DNA of 64,000 bases from assembly GCF_006517175.1 (NCBI RefSeq), contig NZ_CP041186.1:7743501-7807500 (forward strand), written 5' to 3'. This document shows, piece after piece, positions 27,667 through 37,146 of the stretch; position 1 is the first letter of the stretch, and each line of letters opens with the position of its first letter. The translations under genes were made by a program, and so were the position numbers. The stretch comes from Persicimonas caeni. Its GTDB lineage: Bacteria; Myxococcota_A; Bradymonadia; Bradymonadales; Bradymonadaceae. The notes below the pieces were generated by a model, which had not been told where the DNA came from, did not search any database, and saw only the letters and a list, made by a program, of their open reading frames with translations.

Positions 27667-28467
27667 ATGGCAGGCCACAGTAAGTGGAGCAACATCAAGC
27701 ATAAAAAGAAGAAGAAGGACCGCCGGCGCGCCAAGGTCTGGAACAAGATCATCCGCGAGCTGACCGTCGCCGCGCGCGAGCAAGGCGGCGACCCCGAGTA
27801 CAACCCGCGCCTTCGGCTGGCCATCGAGCGGGCCAAAGACGCGAATATGCCCAAGGACAACATCGAGAACGCCATCAAGCGCGGCACCGGCGAGCTCGAG
27901 GGGGTCGACTACGAGGAGAAGACCTACGAGGGCTACGGCCCCAACGGCGTGGCGGTCTTCGTGGAGACGATGACCGACAACATCAATCGCACCGTCGCCG
28001 AACTCCGCTACATCTTCGACGAGCACGACGCCAGCCTCGGCGAGGACGGCTGCGTGGCCTGGCAATTCGAGCGCAAGGGCCTCATCCAGGTCGACGCGGG
28101 CTCGGTCGACGACAAGGACGCCTTTTTGCTCGAGATCATCGAGTACGGCGGCCAAGAGATGGAAGAGTCGACCTACGAGAGCGACGACGAGGACGGACCC
28201 GATGAAGTGCCCGTCTACTCGGTCTACACCGCCTTCGAGGCATTGCACGACGTGCTTGATGAGCTCGAAGCTGCCGGGTACAGGATCCGCGACGCAACGC
28301 CGGTGCGCGTGGCCAACCAGACGATGGGGCTCGACGACGACGCCCTCGACGCCTTCTTGGCGTTCTACGAGGAGCTCGACGACCACGACGACGTCCAAGA
28401 GATCTACGTCAACTTAGAGGTCGACGGCGACGCCGAGCTCGACGATGTTTTGGCCGCCACGGGCTAG
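27667..28467 (+). CDS. yebC: YebC/PmpR family protein
   Basis: 266 residues, somewhat longer than the usual about 245 because of an acidic insert (EDGPDEVPVYS region) and tail. The family start AGHSKWSNIKHKK is intact, followed by AAREQGGDPEYNPRLRLAI and the NIENAIKRGTGE helix. YebC proteins act as transcription factors of Holliday-junction genes and, in some bacteria, help ribosomes pass proline stretches. It lies directly upstream of ruvC-ruvA-ruvB, the classic arrangement. The basic run KKKKKDRRR near the N-terminus is unusually strong. Confidence 0.94.
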   Translation: MAGHSKWSNIKHKKKKKDRRRAKVWNKIIRELTVAAREQGGDPEYNPRLRLAIERAKDANMPKDNIENAIKRGTGELEGVDYEEKTYEGYGPNGVAVFVETMTDNINRTVAELRYIFDEHDASLGEDGCVAWQFERKGLIQVDAGSVDDKDAFLLEIIEYGGQEMEESTYESDDEDGPDEVPVYSVYTAFEALHDVLDELEAAGYRIRDATPVRVANQTMGLDDDALDAFLAFYEELDDHDDVQEIYVNLEVDGDAELDDVLAATG

Positions 28468-28500
28468 ATTCGGCAAGATTCGACATCTGAGAGGTCTTCT

Positions 28501-28986
28501 GTGCTCATACTGGGTATCGACCCGGGCTCCCGCTACACCGGCTACGGAGTCGTCCGCAAATCGGGCAGTGAAATCATCTATGTCGCCAGCGGGCGCATCA
28601 ACGCCGCGCGCGCCGGCGACCTCTCCGAGCGCTTGCCCGTCATCTACGAGGGCATCTGCGAGATCATCGAGGAGTTCGAGCCGGCCCAGTCGGCCGTCGA
28701 GTCGATCTTTTTCGCCAAGAACGCCATGTCGAGCCTCAAACTCGGCCACGCCCGCGGCGTCTCCCTGCTCGCCCTGCAGATGGCCGACGTCCCCCTGCAC
28801 GAATACCCTCCCGCCTCGGTCAAACAGGCGGTGGCCGGCCACGGCCGCGCCACCAAGGACGAGGTCAACCGCATGGTCAAGATGACGCTTCGCCTCGAGG
28901 GCGAGCTCGCCGAGGACGCCGCCGACGCCCTCGCCGTGGCCATCTGTCACTGCCAAGCCGCCGGCTTTGCCGACCGCCTGAAGTAA
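28501..28986 (+). CDS. ruvC: Crossover junction endodeoxyribonuclease RuvC
   Basis: 161 residues. It cuts Holliday junctions. The acidic catalytic residues are visible in GIDPGSRYTGYG, in AVESIFFAKN (Glu) and in EDAADALAVAICH (two Asp, with the late His). Translation starts at GTG 28501, 33 bp after yebC. First of three ruv genes in the same orientation. Confidence 0.95.
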   Translation: MLILGIDPGSRYTGYGVVRKSGSEIIYVASGRINAARAGDLSERLPVIYEGICEIIEEFEPAQSAVESIFFAKNAMSSLKLGHARGVSLLALQMADVPLHEYPPASVKQAVAGHGRATKDEVNRMVKMTLRLEGELAEDAADALAVAICHCQAAGFADRLK

Positions 28987-29063
28987 GCTGCTCAACATTT
29001 GCAGATTCGCCCCGCCGGTGGTACTGATACATTCGTTCAGTTGTTGTATCTTCGAGACGCCCC

Positions 29064-29663
29064 ATGATCGCCAGACTCAAAGGCCAGCTCCACCTCCTCT
29101 CGCTCAACTCGATCATCGTCGACGTCAACGGCGTGGGCTACCACGTTCAGGTGCCCACCGGCACCGCCGGGCGCATCAAGGCCGGCGACGACGGCGAGGT
29201 CAGCATCCAAATCCACACCAGCGTGCGCGAAGACGCCATCACGCTGTACGGGTTTGCGACCGCCGAGGAGAAGCGCCTCTTCACCAAGCTCACGTCCGTC
29301 TCGGGCATCGGCCCCAAGCTCGGCCTGGCCGTGCTGTCGGACCTGAGCCCCTCGGAGTTCATCCGCGCGGTGCGCAACAGTGACGTCAAAGCCCTCAAGC
29401 AGGTCAGCGGCATCGGCAAGAAGACCGCCCAGCGGGTGATCTTGGAGATGAAGAGCTCGGTCGACGAGTTCGAGTTCGCCGAGCTCGCTCCGGCCACGCC
29501 AGGCGCGACCGATGGCATCGCCGACGATCTTCGCTCGGCGCTCGCCAACCTGGGCTACGCCGACGCCGAGGTCGACAGCGTCGTCAGCGTCATGGCCGAC
29601 GATCTCGACGATGGCGCCGACCTCGAGCCGCTTCTAATGGACGCCATCAAAATGCTAAGCTGA
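29064..29663 (+). CDS. ruvA: Holliday junction branch migration protein RuvA
   Basis: 199 residues. It binds the Holliday junction and loads RuvB. The N-terminal OB fold starts MIARLKGQL; two helix-hairpin-helix motifs follow (SVSGIGPKLGLAVLSDL and VSGIGKKTAQRVILEM). The C-terminal three-helix RuvB-binding domain begins near DDLRSALANLGY. Length is normal. Confidence 0.96.
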   Translation: MIARLKGQLHLLSLNSIIVDVNGVGYHVQVPTGTAGRIKAGDDGEVSIQIHTSVREDAITLYGFATAEEKRLFTKLTSVSGIGPKLGLAVLSDLSPSEFIRAVRNSDVKALKQVSGIGKKTAQRVILEMKSSVDEFEFAELAPATPGATDGIADDLRSALANLGYADAEVDSVVSVMADDLDDGADLEPLLMDAIKMLS

Positions 29664-29713
29664 CCCGATGCGAAGCTGACCGCCCCCGCCGGTTCCACGA
29701 GGAAGTCACACGG

Positions 29714-30835
29714 ATGTCGAACGACTCGAATATCGAACGAAGCAACGTACGTCGAAGCCCCGACGCGGTCGCGTCTGCGCCCGAGGATGCCCCGAATAGT
29801 CCAAACCAGCGCAATCCGAACCTGGAGCGCGCGGCCACCGAAGACGACGAGTCGATCGATCGCTCGCTTCGGCCCCAATCTTTCGACGAGTTCGTCGGCC
29901 AGGACTCCATCAAGGAGAACCTGGGCGTGATGGTCCAGTCGGCCAAGATGCGCGAGGATACCCTCGACCACGTCCTCTTGTGCGGCCCGCCCGGGCTGGG
30001 CAAGACGACCATGGCGCATATCCTGGCGCGCGAGATGAACGCCAATATCCACGTCACCAGTGGCCCGGCGCTCGAGCAGAAAAAAGACCTCGCCGGCATC
30101 TTGAGCTCGCTCGACCACGGCGACATGCTCTTCATCGACGAGTGCCACCGGCTCAACCCGGTCATCGAGGAGAACCTCTATCCGGCGATGGAGGACTACT
30201 ACTTCGACATCGTCATCGGAAACGGGCCGCACGCGCGCAGCATGAAGCTGTCGCTGCCGCCGTTCACGATGGTGGGAGCGACCACCCGCGCAGGGCTCGT
30301 CTCGGCGCCGCTTCGCAGCCGCTTCGGCCAGGTCGCCCGCCTCCAGTACTACGACTTTTCCCAGCTCAGCCTCGTCATCCGACGCAGCGCCAAGCTGCTC
30401 GAGATCGGCATCACCGAGACCGGCGCCCACGAAATCGCTCGGCGCAGCCGCGGCACGCCGCGTATCGCCAACCGGCTGCTTCGCCGCGTGCGCGACTACG
30501 CCATCGTCGACGGCGACGGGCATATCGACGGAGACCTCGCCGACTACGCGCTGGCCAAGCTCAAGGTCGACGACGCCGGCTTCGACGACCTCGATCGACT
30601 TTACCTCGAGGCTTTGACGGCCAAATTTGGCGGTGGCCCCGCCGGCCTGAGCACCCTGGCCTCGGCGATCGACGAAGAGAAGGATACCATCGAGACGGTC
30701 ATCGAGCCGTATCTGCTCCAGCAGGGCTACATCCAGCGCACGCCCCAGGGACGCATGGCCACGCGCATGGCCTTCGAGCACATGAACGTGCCGATCCCGC
30801 AGAATGGGTCCAATAACCAGAACAAGCTCTTTTAA
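29714..30835 (+). CDS. ruvB: Holliday junction branch migration helicase RuvB
   Basis: 373 residues. It is the AAA+ motor of branch migration. An N-terminal extension of about 50 residues (Asn/Pro-rich) precedes the normal RSLRPQSFDEFVGQ start. Walker A is GPPGLGKTTM, Walker B FIDECHRL, sensor ATTRAG, and the C-terminal winged helix ends in GYIQRTPQGR. Eleven bases separate it from the FolE-like gene, so it may lead into that gene. Confidence 0.96.
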   Translation: MSNDSNIERSNVRRSPDAVASAPEDAPNSPNQRNPNLERAATEDDESIDRSLRPQSFDEFVGQDSIKENLGVMVQSAKMREDTLDHVLLCGPPGLGKTTMAHILAREMNANIHVTSGPALEQKKDLAGILSSLDHGDMLFIDECHRLNPVIEENLYPAMEDYYFDIVIGNGPHARSMKLSLPPFTMVGATTRAGLVSAPLRSRFGQVARLQYYDFSQLSLVIRRSAKLLEIGITETGAHEIARRSRGTPRIANRLLRRVRDYAIVDGDGHIDGDLADYALAKLKVDDAGFDDLDRLYLEALTAKFGGGPAGLSTLASAIDEEKDTIETVIEPYLLQQGYIQRTPQGRMATRMAFEHMNVPIPQNGSNNQNKLF

Positions 30836-30846
30836 GTGAGTCACTC

Positions 30847-31446
30847 ATGTCAGATGAAGCCGTCGAACACGCACGCGCCCTGCTCCACGCGTTGGGCCTC
30901 GACGAGACGGTCGATCCGGAGCTACGCACCGCTCCGGAGCGATTCACCGAGCTCTTGAAGACCATGTTCTCCGGGGTGACCGACGAGCCGCCGGTGCTGA
31001 GCACCTTTCCGGTCGAGGCGACGGACACCTCCTCGGAGAGCCGCCCCGACAACGACGCCGCGCTCGAGCCGGTCGTCCTGCTCGACCTCCCCTTCCAGAG
31101 CATGTGCGTGCATCACCTGGTGCCGATGTTCGGCTCCATCGACGTCGCCTACGTGCCGCGGGACCGCATCGTCGGCTTCGGCAGCATCGGACGCGCCATC
31201 GACTTCGTGTGCGCCCGCCCGCAGGTCCAAGAGCGCATCGTCACGCAGCTCGCCGACCTCATCGAGCGACACCTCGAGCCCGAGGGCCTCTTGGTGCGCT
31301 GTCGCGCCCGCCAGCTGTGCATGGAGATGCGCGGCGCCAAAAAGCGCGGCACGCTGGTGTCGACCGCCTCGCGCGGCTCGCTTCGCTCCGGCGAGCGTCG
31401 CCTCGAAATCATGCGCCAGTTCGCCCAGGCTGACTCCGCGCTATGA
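30847..31446 (+). CDS. GTP cyclohydrolase I-like (T-fold) protein with altered active site
   Basis: 199 residues. It is recognisable as FolE-type by MCVHHLVPMFG, RPQVQERIVTQLAD and LCMEMRGAKKRGT. Zinc ligands (Cys and second His of CVHH, Cys of LCMEM) are kept. However the conserved Glu of CEHH is Val, and the GLSKL substrate loop reads GFGSIGR, so the Ser and Lys that contact GTP are replaced. It may be a divergent GTP cyclohydrolase or a different T-fold enzyme. It overlaps the next gene by 4 bp (ATGA), so the two products probably work together. Confidence 0.75.
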   Translation: MSDEAVEHARALLHALGLDETVDPELRTAPERFTELLKTMFSGVTDEPPVLSTFPVEATDTSSESRPDNDAALEPVVLLDLPFQSMCVHHLVPMFGSIDVAYVPRDRIVGFGSIGRAIDFVCARPQVQERIVTQLADLIERHLEPEGLLVRCRARQLCMEMRGAKKRGTLVSTASRGSLRSGERRLEIMRQFAQADSAL

Positions 31447-32396
31447 ACGCCCCCAAGGCTCAGACCGACAAAGTCGATACGGACTGCGTGATCGTCGGCG
31501 CCGGACCGGCCGGCATCAGCGCCGCCAAGTGGCTGCTCTCCTTTGGCGTCCCCTTTCGCTGGTTTAGCACCGACGGCGACGTGGGCGGGCTCCTCCACCG
31601 CGTCAGCAACGCCATCCACAACTATCCGGGCGGGCATTTCGGCTCGGGGCTCGACCTCGTCGACGCGCTGCGCGCCGACGTCGCCGACCTCGACGACACA
31701 TCCCCGGTCGCCGCCCACGTCCGCCAACTGCGCCTGTCGGACGGCCGCTGGCACGCCACCTTTCTCGACGCCGCGCCTGTGAGCGCCGACTCGGTCATTT
31801 TGGCCACCGGCACCCGCTACCGCACGCTGGGCGTGCCCGGCGAAGACGAGGCGATGGGCGACTGCGTCAGCCAGTCGGCCACCGCCGACGGCGAGCACTA
31901 CACGGGCCGCACCGTCGCCGTGGTTGGCGGCGGCGACGCCGGCTTCGAGAACGCCCTTCGCCTGGCCGAGCACGGCTGCAACGTGTGGATGCTGCTGCGC
32001 AACGACCAGTTCAAAGCCCGCCCCCATTTTGTCGAGCGTGTGGAGGCGAACCCGAATATCGAGTTCTACCCCTTTCCGACGACCGTGACCGAGATTCGCC
32101 CCGGCGAAGGTGATGACGCCTGTCGGCTCATCCTCGACGTCGCCGGGCGACGCCAACTCTTGGACGTCGCGTGTCTGTTCGTGCGCATCGGCGTCGAGCC
32201 GGTGCTCCCGGCCATCATGCCGTCGCTCGAAACCTCCGGCGGCTTCGTCGTCGTCGACTCCCACCAACAGACCTCGGCTGACGGCCTCTTCGCCGCCGGC
32301 GACGTGACTGACTGCCTGCTGCGCTCGGTCGCCACCGCGGTGGGCGCCGGAGCAACCGCCGCAAAAGCCGCGGCGCTCCGGCTCGGTTACCTGTAA
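31443..32396 (+). CDS. Thioredoxin reductase-like flavoprotein lacking the CxxC
   Basis: 317 residues, two-Rossmann-fold flavoprotein. The FAD motif is VIVGAGPAGISAAKWL at the N-terminus, the NADPH motif VAVVGGGDAGFENAL at about 155, and the late FAD motif GLFAAGDVTD near 275. In thioredoxin reductases a CATC-type redox pair precedes the NADPH motif; here that position reads SATADGEHY, so the redox-active pair is absent. It is more likely a ferredoxin/flavodoxin-NADP reductase-like or other substrate-specific oxidoreductase. Translationally coupled to the FolE-like gene (ATGA overlap). Confidence 0.82.
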   Translation: MNAPKAQTDKVDTDCVIVGAGPAGISAAKWLLSFGVPFRWFSTDGDVGGLLHRVSNAIHNYPGGHFGSGLDLVDALRADVADLDDTSPVAAHVRQLRLSDGRWHATFLDAAPVSADSVILATGTRYRTLGVPGEDEAMGDCVSQSATADGEHYTGRTVAVVGGGDAGFENALRLAEHGCNVWMLLRNDQFKARPHFVERVEANPNIEFYPFPTTVTEIRPGEGDDACRLILDVAGRRQLLDVACLFVRIGVEPVLPAIMPSLETSGGFVVVDSHQQTSADGLFAAGDVTDCLLRSVATAVGAGATAAKAAALRLGYL

Positions 32397-32398
32397 GT

Positions 32399-32440
32399 AC
32401 AGCCTACTGAGCACAGCCCACTGAGCACAGCCTACTGCAG
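32399..32440. repeat. 14-bp tandem repeat, three copies
   Basis: ACAGCCTACTGAGC, ACAGCCCACTGAGC, ACAGCCTACTGCAG in direct tandem. It lies in the short gap between two convergent genes; the third copy enters the stop codon of the 32432-35188 gene. Confidence 0.75.
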
Positions 32441-35188
32441 GCTGCACTCGATCATGCTGCCGACGACGAGCGACCATTCTTCGGGGTCGTCGCTCGTCTT
32501 CTCACTCCAGAAGAACACCAACCCCTCCGGACCGCTCGCCATCTGCGGGAAGTTCGACGACCCGCTGGTCATGCCGAACTGATCGAAGCGCATCGGCTTC
32601 TCGGTCGGCATCCCATCGGCGTCGTGTCGGTAGAGATCCCGGTTGAGCGTGCGCAGCCTTCCGTCGACGACCTCCACATCGATGCGCTCACAGTAGTTGT
32701 AGCTGCCGCCGTGACTGAACTCGACCAGCGGAGCACTCCCCTCGAGCTGCAACGACGCGTCCAACGCGACGACTGTCGGGCGATCACTGCTCGACTGGCC
32801 GCCCCACACGACCCAATAGCCGCCGCCGGGCCGCTGAACGATATTGGCGTGCGCGGCGTGATAGATGTCCGCGTCGACGCTGAACGTCGTCGTCTTGTTG
32901 GCGCCAATCTCGATGGGCGTGCCTTCGACGGTGCCGTCCAAGCCGATCACCGCCGCCTCGAGCAAATAGCGCTTGTCGCCCGAGGAGCTGCCGTCGTCGG
33001 GGTTGGCGCGGCTCGACCACACCCCGAGCCATCGGTCTTCGTACGGCGCCAGCGTCAGCCCGCGAGCTTTCGCGTCCAGATCGCCTACCTTCACCGACGC
33101 CGAGGGCGCCTGCAAGGCCTCGTCGAAGACGCGGAAGCCTGCGTAGTAGCCACTGTCGTACTCGTCCCAGGTCACTGTAAGCTCTCCGTTGCGGTGAAAG
33201 ACGCGGGGGAACTCGCCGCGTCCGACTTCCACGGGCGGCTCGGTGCGCGGCTGTCCTCCGTCGAGTCGCTGGATGTAGACCCGTCCACTGCTGTCCCAGA
33301 CCACCCAGGTGGCTTGGCCGTCGGTCGCGGTGTCCGGCGTCTGCTCGGCATAGGCGCCGAGCCTGACGGGCGTGCCCTGCACCGTGAAGTTCGAGTCGAT
33401 CTGGACCGTCATCAGCGAGCCGCCGCTCGATCCGAGCGTGCGCTGATTCCAGAAGAGCTGCCACCCGCCGTCGACCGGCGTGATGTACGGGTGATAGGCG
33501 GCTTCGCCGTCGAACGGAATCCGCAACTCCTCGACGAGGGGCATGTCGTCGACCAGGCCGTTGCAGTTGTTGTCCAGCCCGTCGCACTGCGGCACGTCGC
33601 CCAGGGTATTCGGCACGCACGTCGGCCCCGTCTGCGTGCAGGCGTACGAGCCCTCGCCGCACACGCCCGGAAGACCGGTGGCACATTCGCCATCGGGCGC
33701 CGGTCGGTCCTCGATGAGTCCGTCGCAGTCTCGGTCCCAGCCGTCGCAATGCGTGGCCGGCTCTCCGCAGCTGTCTTCTCGTACCGGACACGCAATCGGT
33801 CCGCCGCGCAGTTGATAGCGCTTGCTGCCGTCGGCTTGTCGGATCGAGGTGGCCCACAGCCAACCGGCGTTGCTACGCGCCGTCGCGATACCCTCGATAC
33901 GACACTCCTCGCAGCCTTCGATGGCCGACGACTGCGGGAGCTCGAGCCCGCTCTCCGCGCCGACGTCCGGCATGCCGGGCTGACCGTCGCGCGTCCAGGC
34001 GTAGACTTTGGTCATGTCGTTGCCGAACGCCGTAATCCCTCGGCCGTTCCAGAAGACGTCGAGGTTGCGCGCCCCGTAGGTATCGATGGGCATCTCGATG
34101 ACGTCGGTGCGCGGCGCGCCCTCTTTGTCGAACTCGCGGCCAAACAACGACGAGCCCGCCGCCCACACCGCCAAGAACCCCGCGTCGACGCTGAACAGCC
34201 CCAGCGCTTTGGTGCTCTCCTGTTGGTCGCTCACACTGATCGGCTCGACGAGTTCGCGGCCGTAGTGGTCGTGCAGGTGGAGCTTGGGTGCTTCGTCGGC
34301 GTTCGTGCTCGACAACACGCCGTATCGGTCGGGCAGCGTGGCAAGTTTCAAGTCGGCGCCCTCACCGGCGCTCACCCAATGAACGGCGGTGTCGAGCGGC
34401 ACGCCGTCCATGCCGAGACGCGTGCCGCTCATCCGACCGTCGTAGATGCGCGCCATGAGCACGCCGCCGGCCGCCGGCAGCAACTCGATGCGGCCGCTGA
34501 AGTTTCGGCTCCCCACGAATTCGTAGGGGCCCTCGACCACGGCGCCCTCGTCAGAGACGACCACCGTGTGCAGCACACGGCCGAAGCTGTAGGCGATGAG
34601 CAAGCCCTCATCGACGGGCAACAGCGCCTCGACGATCTGTGGGTCGTCGGCGCTGACTGGGATCACCGTCGGCTCGAGATCGAATGAGCCATCGGCATTG
34701 AGTCGCGCCACCTTCATTTCGCCTGGCTCGCTGACGGTCGAGATTTGACCCCAGGCCGCCCAGACACGGTCTCCATCGGCCGCCAAAAGCGGTGGCAGCC
34801 CCAAAATATGCGATTCATCGAGCCAGAACGCCTCGAAGCCCAACGGCTCGATATTGTCGACCAGGCCGTCGCAGTTGTCGTCGATCCCCGAGCAGGTCTC
34901 CTCGCCTGGTTCGACCTGGCCTTCGCAGGCGCTCCACTCTCCTCCGGCGCAGGTCTGCGTGCCTGCCGTGCACGCGCCTTCGTCGGTGCCGCATGCTCGC
35001 TCTTCGCCGTCGGTGCACCCGCCTGCGTCGGCGTCCGCAACTTCGGTATCCGCAATGTCTGCGTCCGCATTGCCGGCATCTGAAAGGGGGTCTTTTTGCT
35101 TCGGGGCATCGTCACTGCAGGCAGTGGCGACGACCATCACGAGTAAAACGAGGAGGCTTCGCAGCCTGGGCGGGTCGACGTACTTCAT
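32432..35188 (-). CDS. Large Cys-rich lipoprotein with MopE-like Asp/Cys motifs
   Basis: 918 residues. Signal peptide with lipobox VVATAC. An Asp/Ala-rich linker is followed by a Cys block (ACGTDEGACTAGTQTC) and a MopE-type motif CSGIDDNCDGLVD. Later come further blocks CDGWDRDCDGLIED and CDGLDNNCNGLVDD. Between these are long beta-strand regions that look like propeller blades. DxDxDG/CDGxDNDCDG motifs bind Ca2+ in related proteins. Probably a surface-exposed calcium-dependent protein; no enzyme activity can be named. Divergent from accC. Confidence 0.82.
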   Translation of the reverse strand: MKYVDPPRLRSLLVLLVMVVATACSDDAPKQKDPLSDAGNADADIADTEVADADAGGCTDGEERACGTDEGACTAGTQTCAGGEWSACEGQVEPGEETCSGIDDNCDGLVDNIEPLGFEAFWLDESHILGLPPLLAADGDRVWAAWGQISTVSEPGEMKVARLNADGSFDLEPTVIPVSADDPQIVEALLPVDEGLLIAYSFGRVLHTVVVSDEGAVVEGPYEFVGSRNFSGRIELLPAAGGVLMARIYDGRMSGTRLGMDGVPLDTAVHWVSAGEGADLKLATLPDRYGVLSSTNADEAPKLHLHDHYGRELVEPISVSDQQESTKALGLFSVDAGFLAVWAAGSSLFGREFDKEGAPRTDVIEMPIDTYGARNLDVFWNGRGITAFGNDMTKVYAWTRDGQPGMPDVGAESGLELPQSSAIEGCEECRIEGIATARSNAGWLWATSIRQADGSKRYQLRGGPIACPVREDSCGEPATHCDGWDRDCDGLIEDRPAPDGECATGLPGVCGEGSYACTQTGPTCVPNTLGDVPQCDGLDNNCNGLVDDMPLVEELRIPFDGEAAYHPYITPVDGGWQLFWNQRTLGSSGGSLMTVQIDSNFTVQGTPVRLGAYAEQTPDTATDGQATWVVWDSSGRVYIQRLDGGQPRTEPPVEVGRGEFPRVFHRNGELTVTWDEYDSGYYAGFRVFDEALQAPSASVKVGDLDAKARGLTLAPYEDRWLGVWSSRANPDDGSSSGDKRYLLEAAVIGLDGTVEGTPIEIGANKTTTFSVDADIYHAAHANIVQRPGGGYWVVWGGQSSSDRPTVVALDASLQLEGSAPLVEFSHGGSYNYCERIDVEVVDGRLRTLNRDLYRHDADGMPTEKPMRFDQFGMTSGSSNFPQMASGPEGLVFFWSEKTSDDPEEWSLVVGSMIECSLQ

Positions 35189-35348
35189 ACTTCCATCCTG
35201 GGAGCAAGAGAGCGCTTACAATACGGATTCACCTGTGCTTGGAGATGTCCCGGTGAACCCAAAACCAAATGAAGCGGGTAGTCGTGCGCGTTCGACGAAA
35301 CCGGTGCTGCTTTATTCAAAATTTGAAGTTTGCTATCCCGTCCCCAAT

Positions 35349-35377
35349 TTGACGCTGCTCGCGTGCGTGTGCTAATT
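35349..35377 (+). promoter_or_regulatory. Putative sigma70 promoter of accC
   Basis: TTGACG (35349-35354), 17-nt spacer, CTAATT (35372-35377). It lies 52 bp before the accC start. Confidence 0.4.
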
Positions 35378-35428
35378 CACGCCTGTCTAACTTAGTGTTT
35401 ACTAACCAAGGCCCTCGAGGACCGAACC

Positions 35429-36775
<1,347 letters not shown>

Positions 36776-36847
36776 CGTGGTATCTAATTTCGTACCCAGT
36801 CATTAGAAAATTCAATTCGTACCACCCAAAAATCGCTGGAGAGCCCA

Positions 36848-37069
36848 ATGGCCGAAGAAGTCAAAGCTCATATCACCGGTACTGTCTGGAAGATCGAAGT
36901 CGAAGTCGGCGACGAGGTCGAAGAAGACGATGAAGTCGTCATCCTCGAGTCGATGAAGATGGAGATGCCCGTCGAAGCGCCCTGCGACGGCGTCATCAAA
37001 GAGATCCACGTCGAAGAAGGCGACGCGGTCGACGAGGACGAAGTCCTGATGATTATCGAAGAGAGCTGA
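36848..37069 (+). CDS. Stand-alone biotin carboxyl carrier (biotinyl) domain protein
   Basis: 73 residues, one biotinyl/lipoyl domain and nothing else. The biotinylation site is the Lys of ESMKMEMP (residues 35-42). The protein is very acidic. E. coli AccB has an N-terminal half that is missing here, so this belongs to the short carrier type seen with some acyl-CoA carboxylases and decarboxylases. Cotranscribed with the biotin carboxylase gene; a terminator follows at once. Confidence 0.92.
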   Translation: MAEEVKAHITGTVWKIEVEVGDEVEEDDEVVILESMKMEMPVEAPCDGVIKEIHVEEGDAVDEDEVLMIIEES

Positions 37070-37106
37070 ACCTCTTCGAGCCCCGGTCGATTCATTCGAT
37101 CGAAAG

Positions 37107-37139
37107 AGCCCGCCTGGCTAACACCAGGCGGGCTTTTTT
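37107..37139. terminator. Strong intrinsic terminator after the biotinyl carrier gene
   Basis: Stem AGCCCGCCTGG / CCAGGCGGGCT, loop CTAACA, then six T on the plus strand. It sits between convergent genes; the 37147-38424 gene ends a few bases beyond. Confidence 0.9.
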
Positions 37140-37146
37140 GATCGGA

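Noticed and set aside
32624..34687. 687-codon plus-strand frame inside the 32432-35188 lipoprotein gene
   Set aside because: Antisense shadow; the minus-strand product has a lipobox and MopE motifs.
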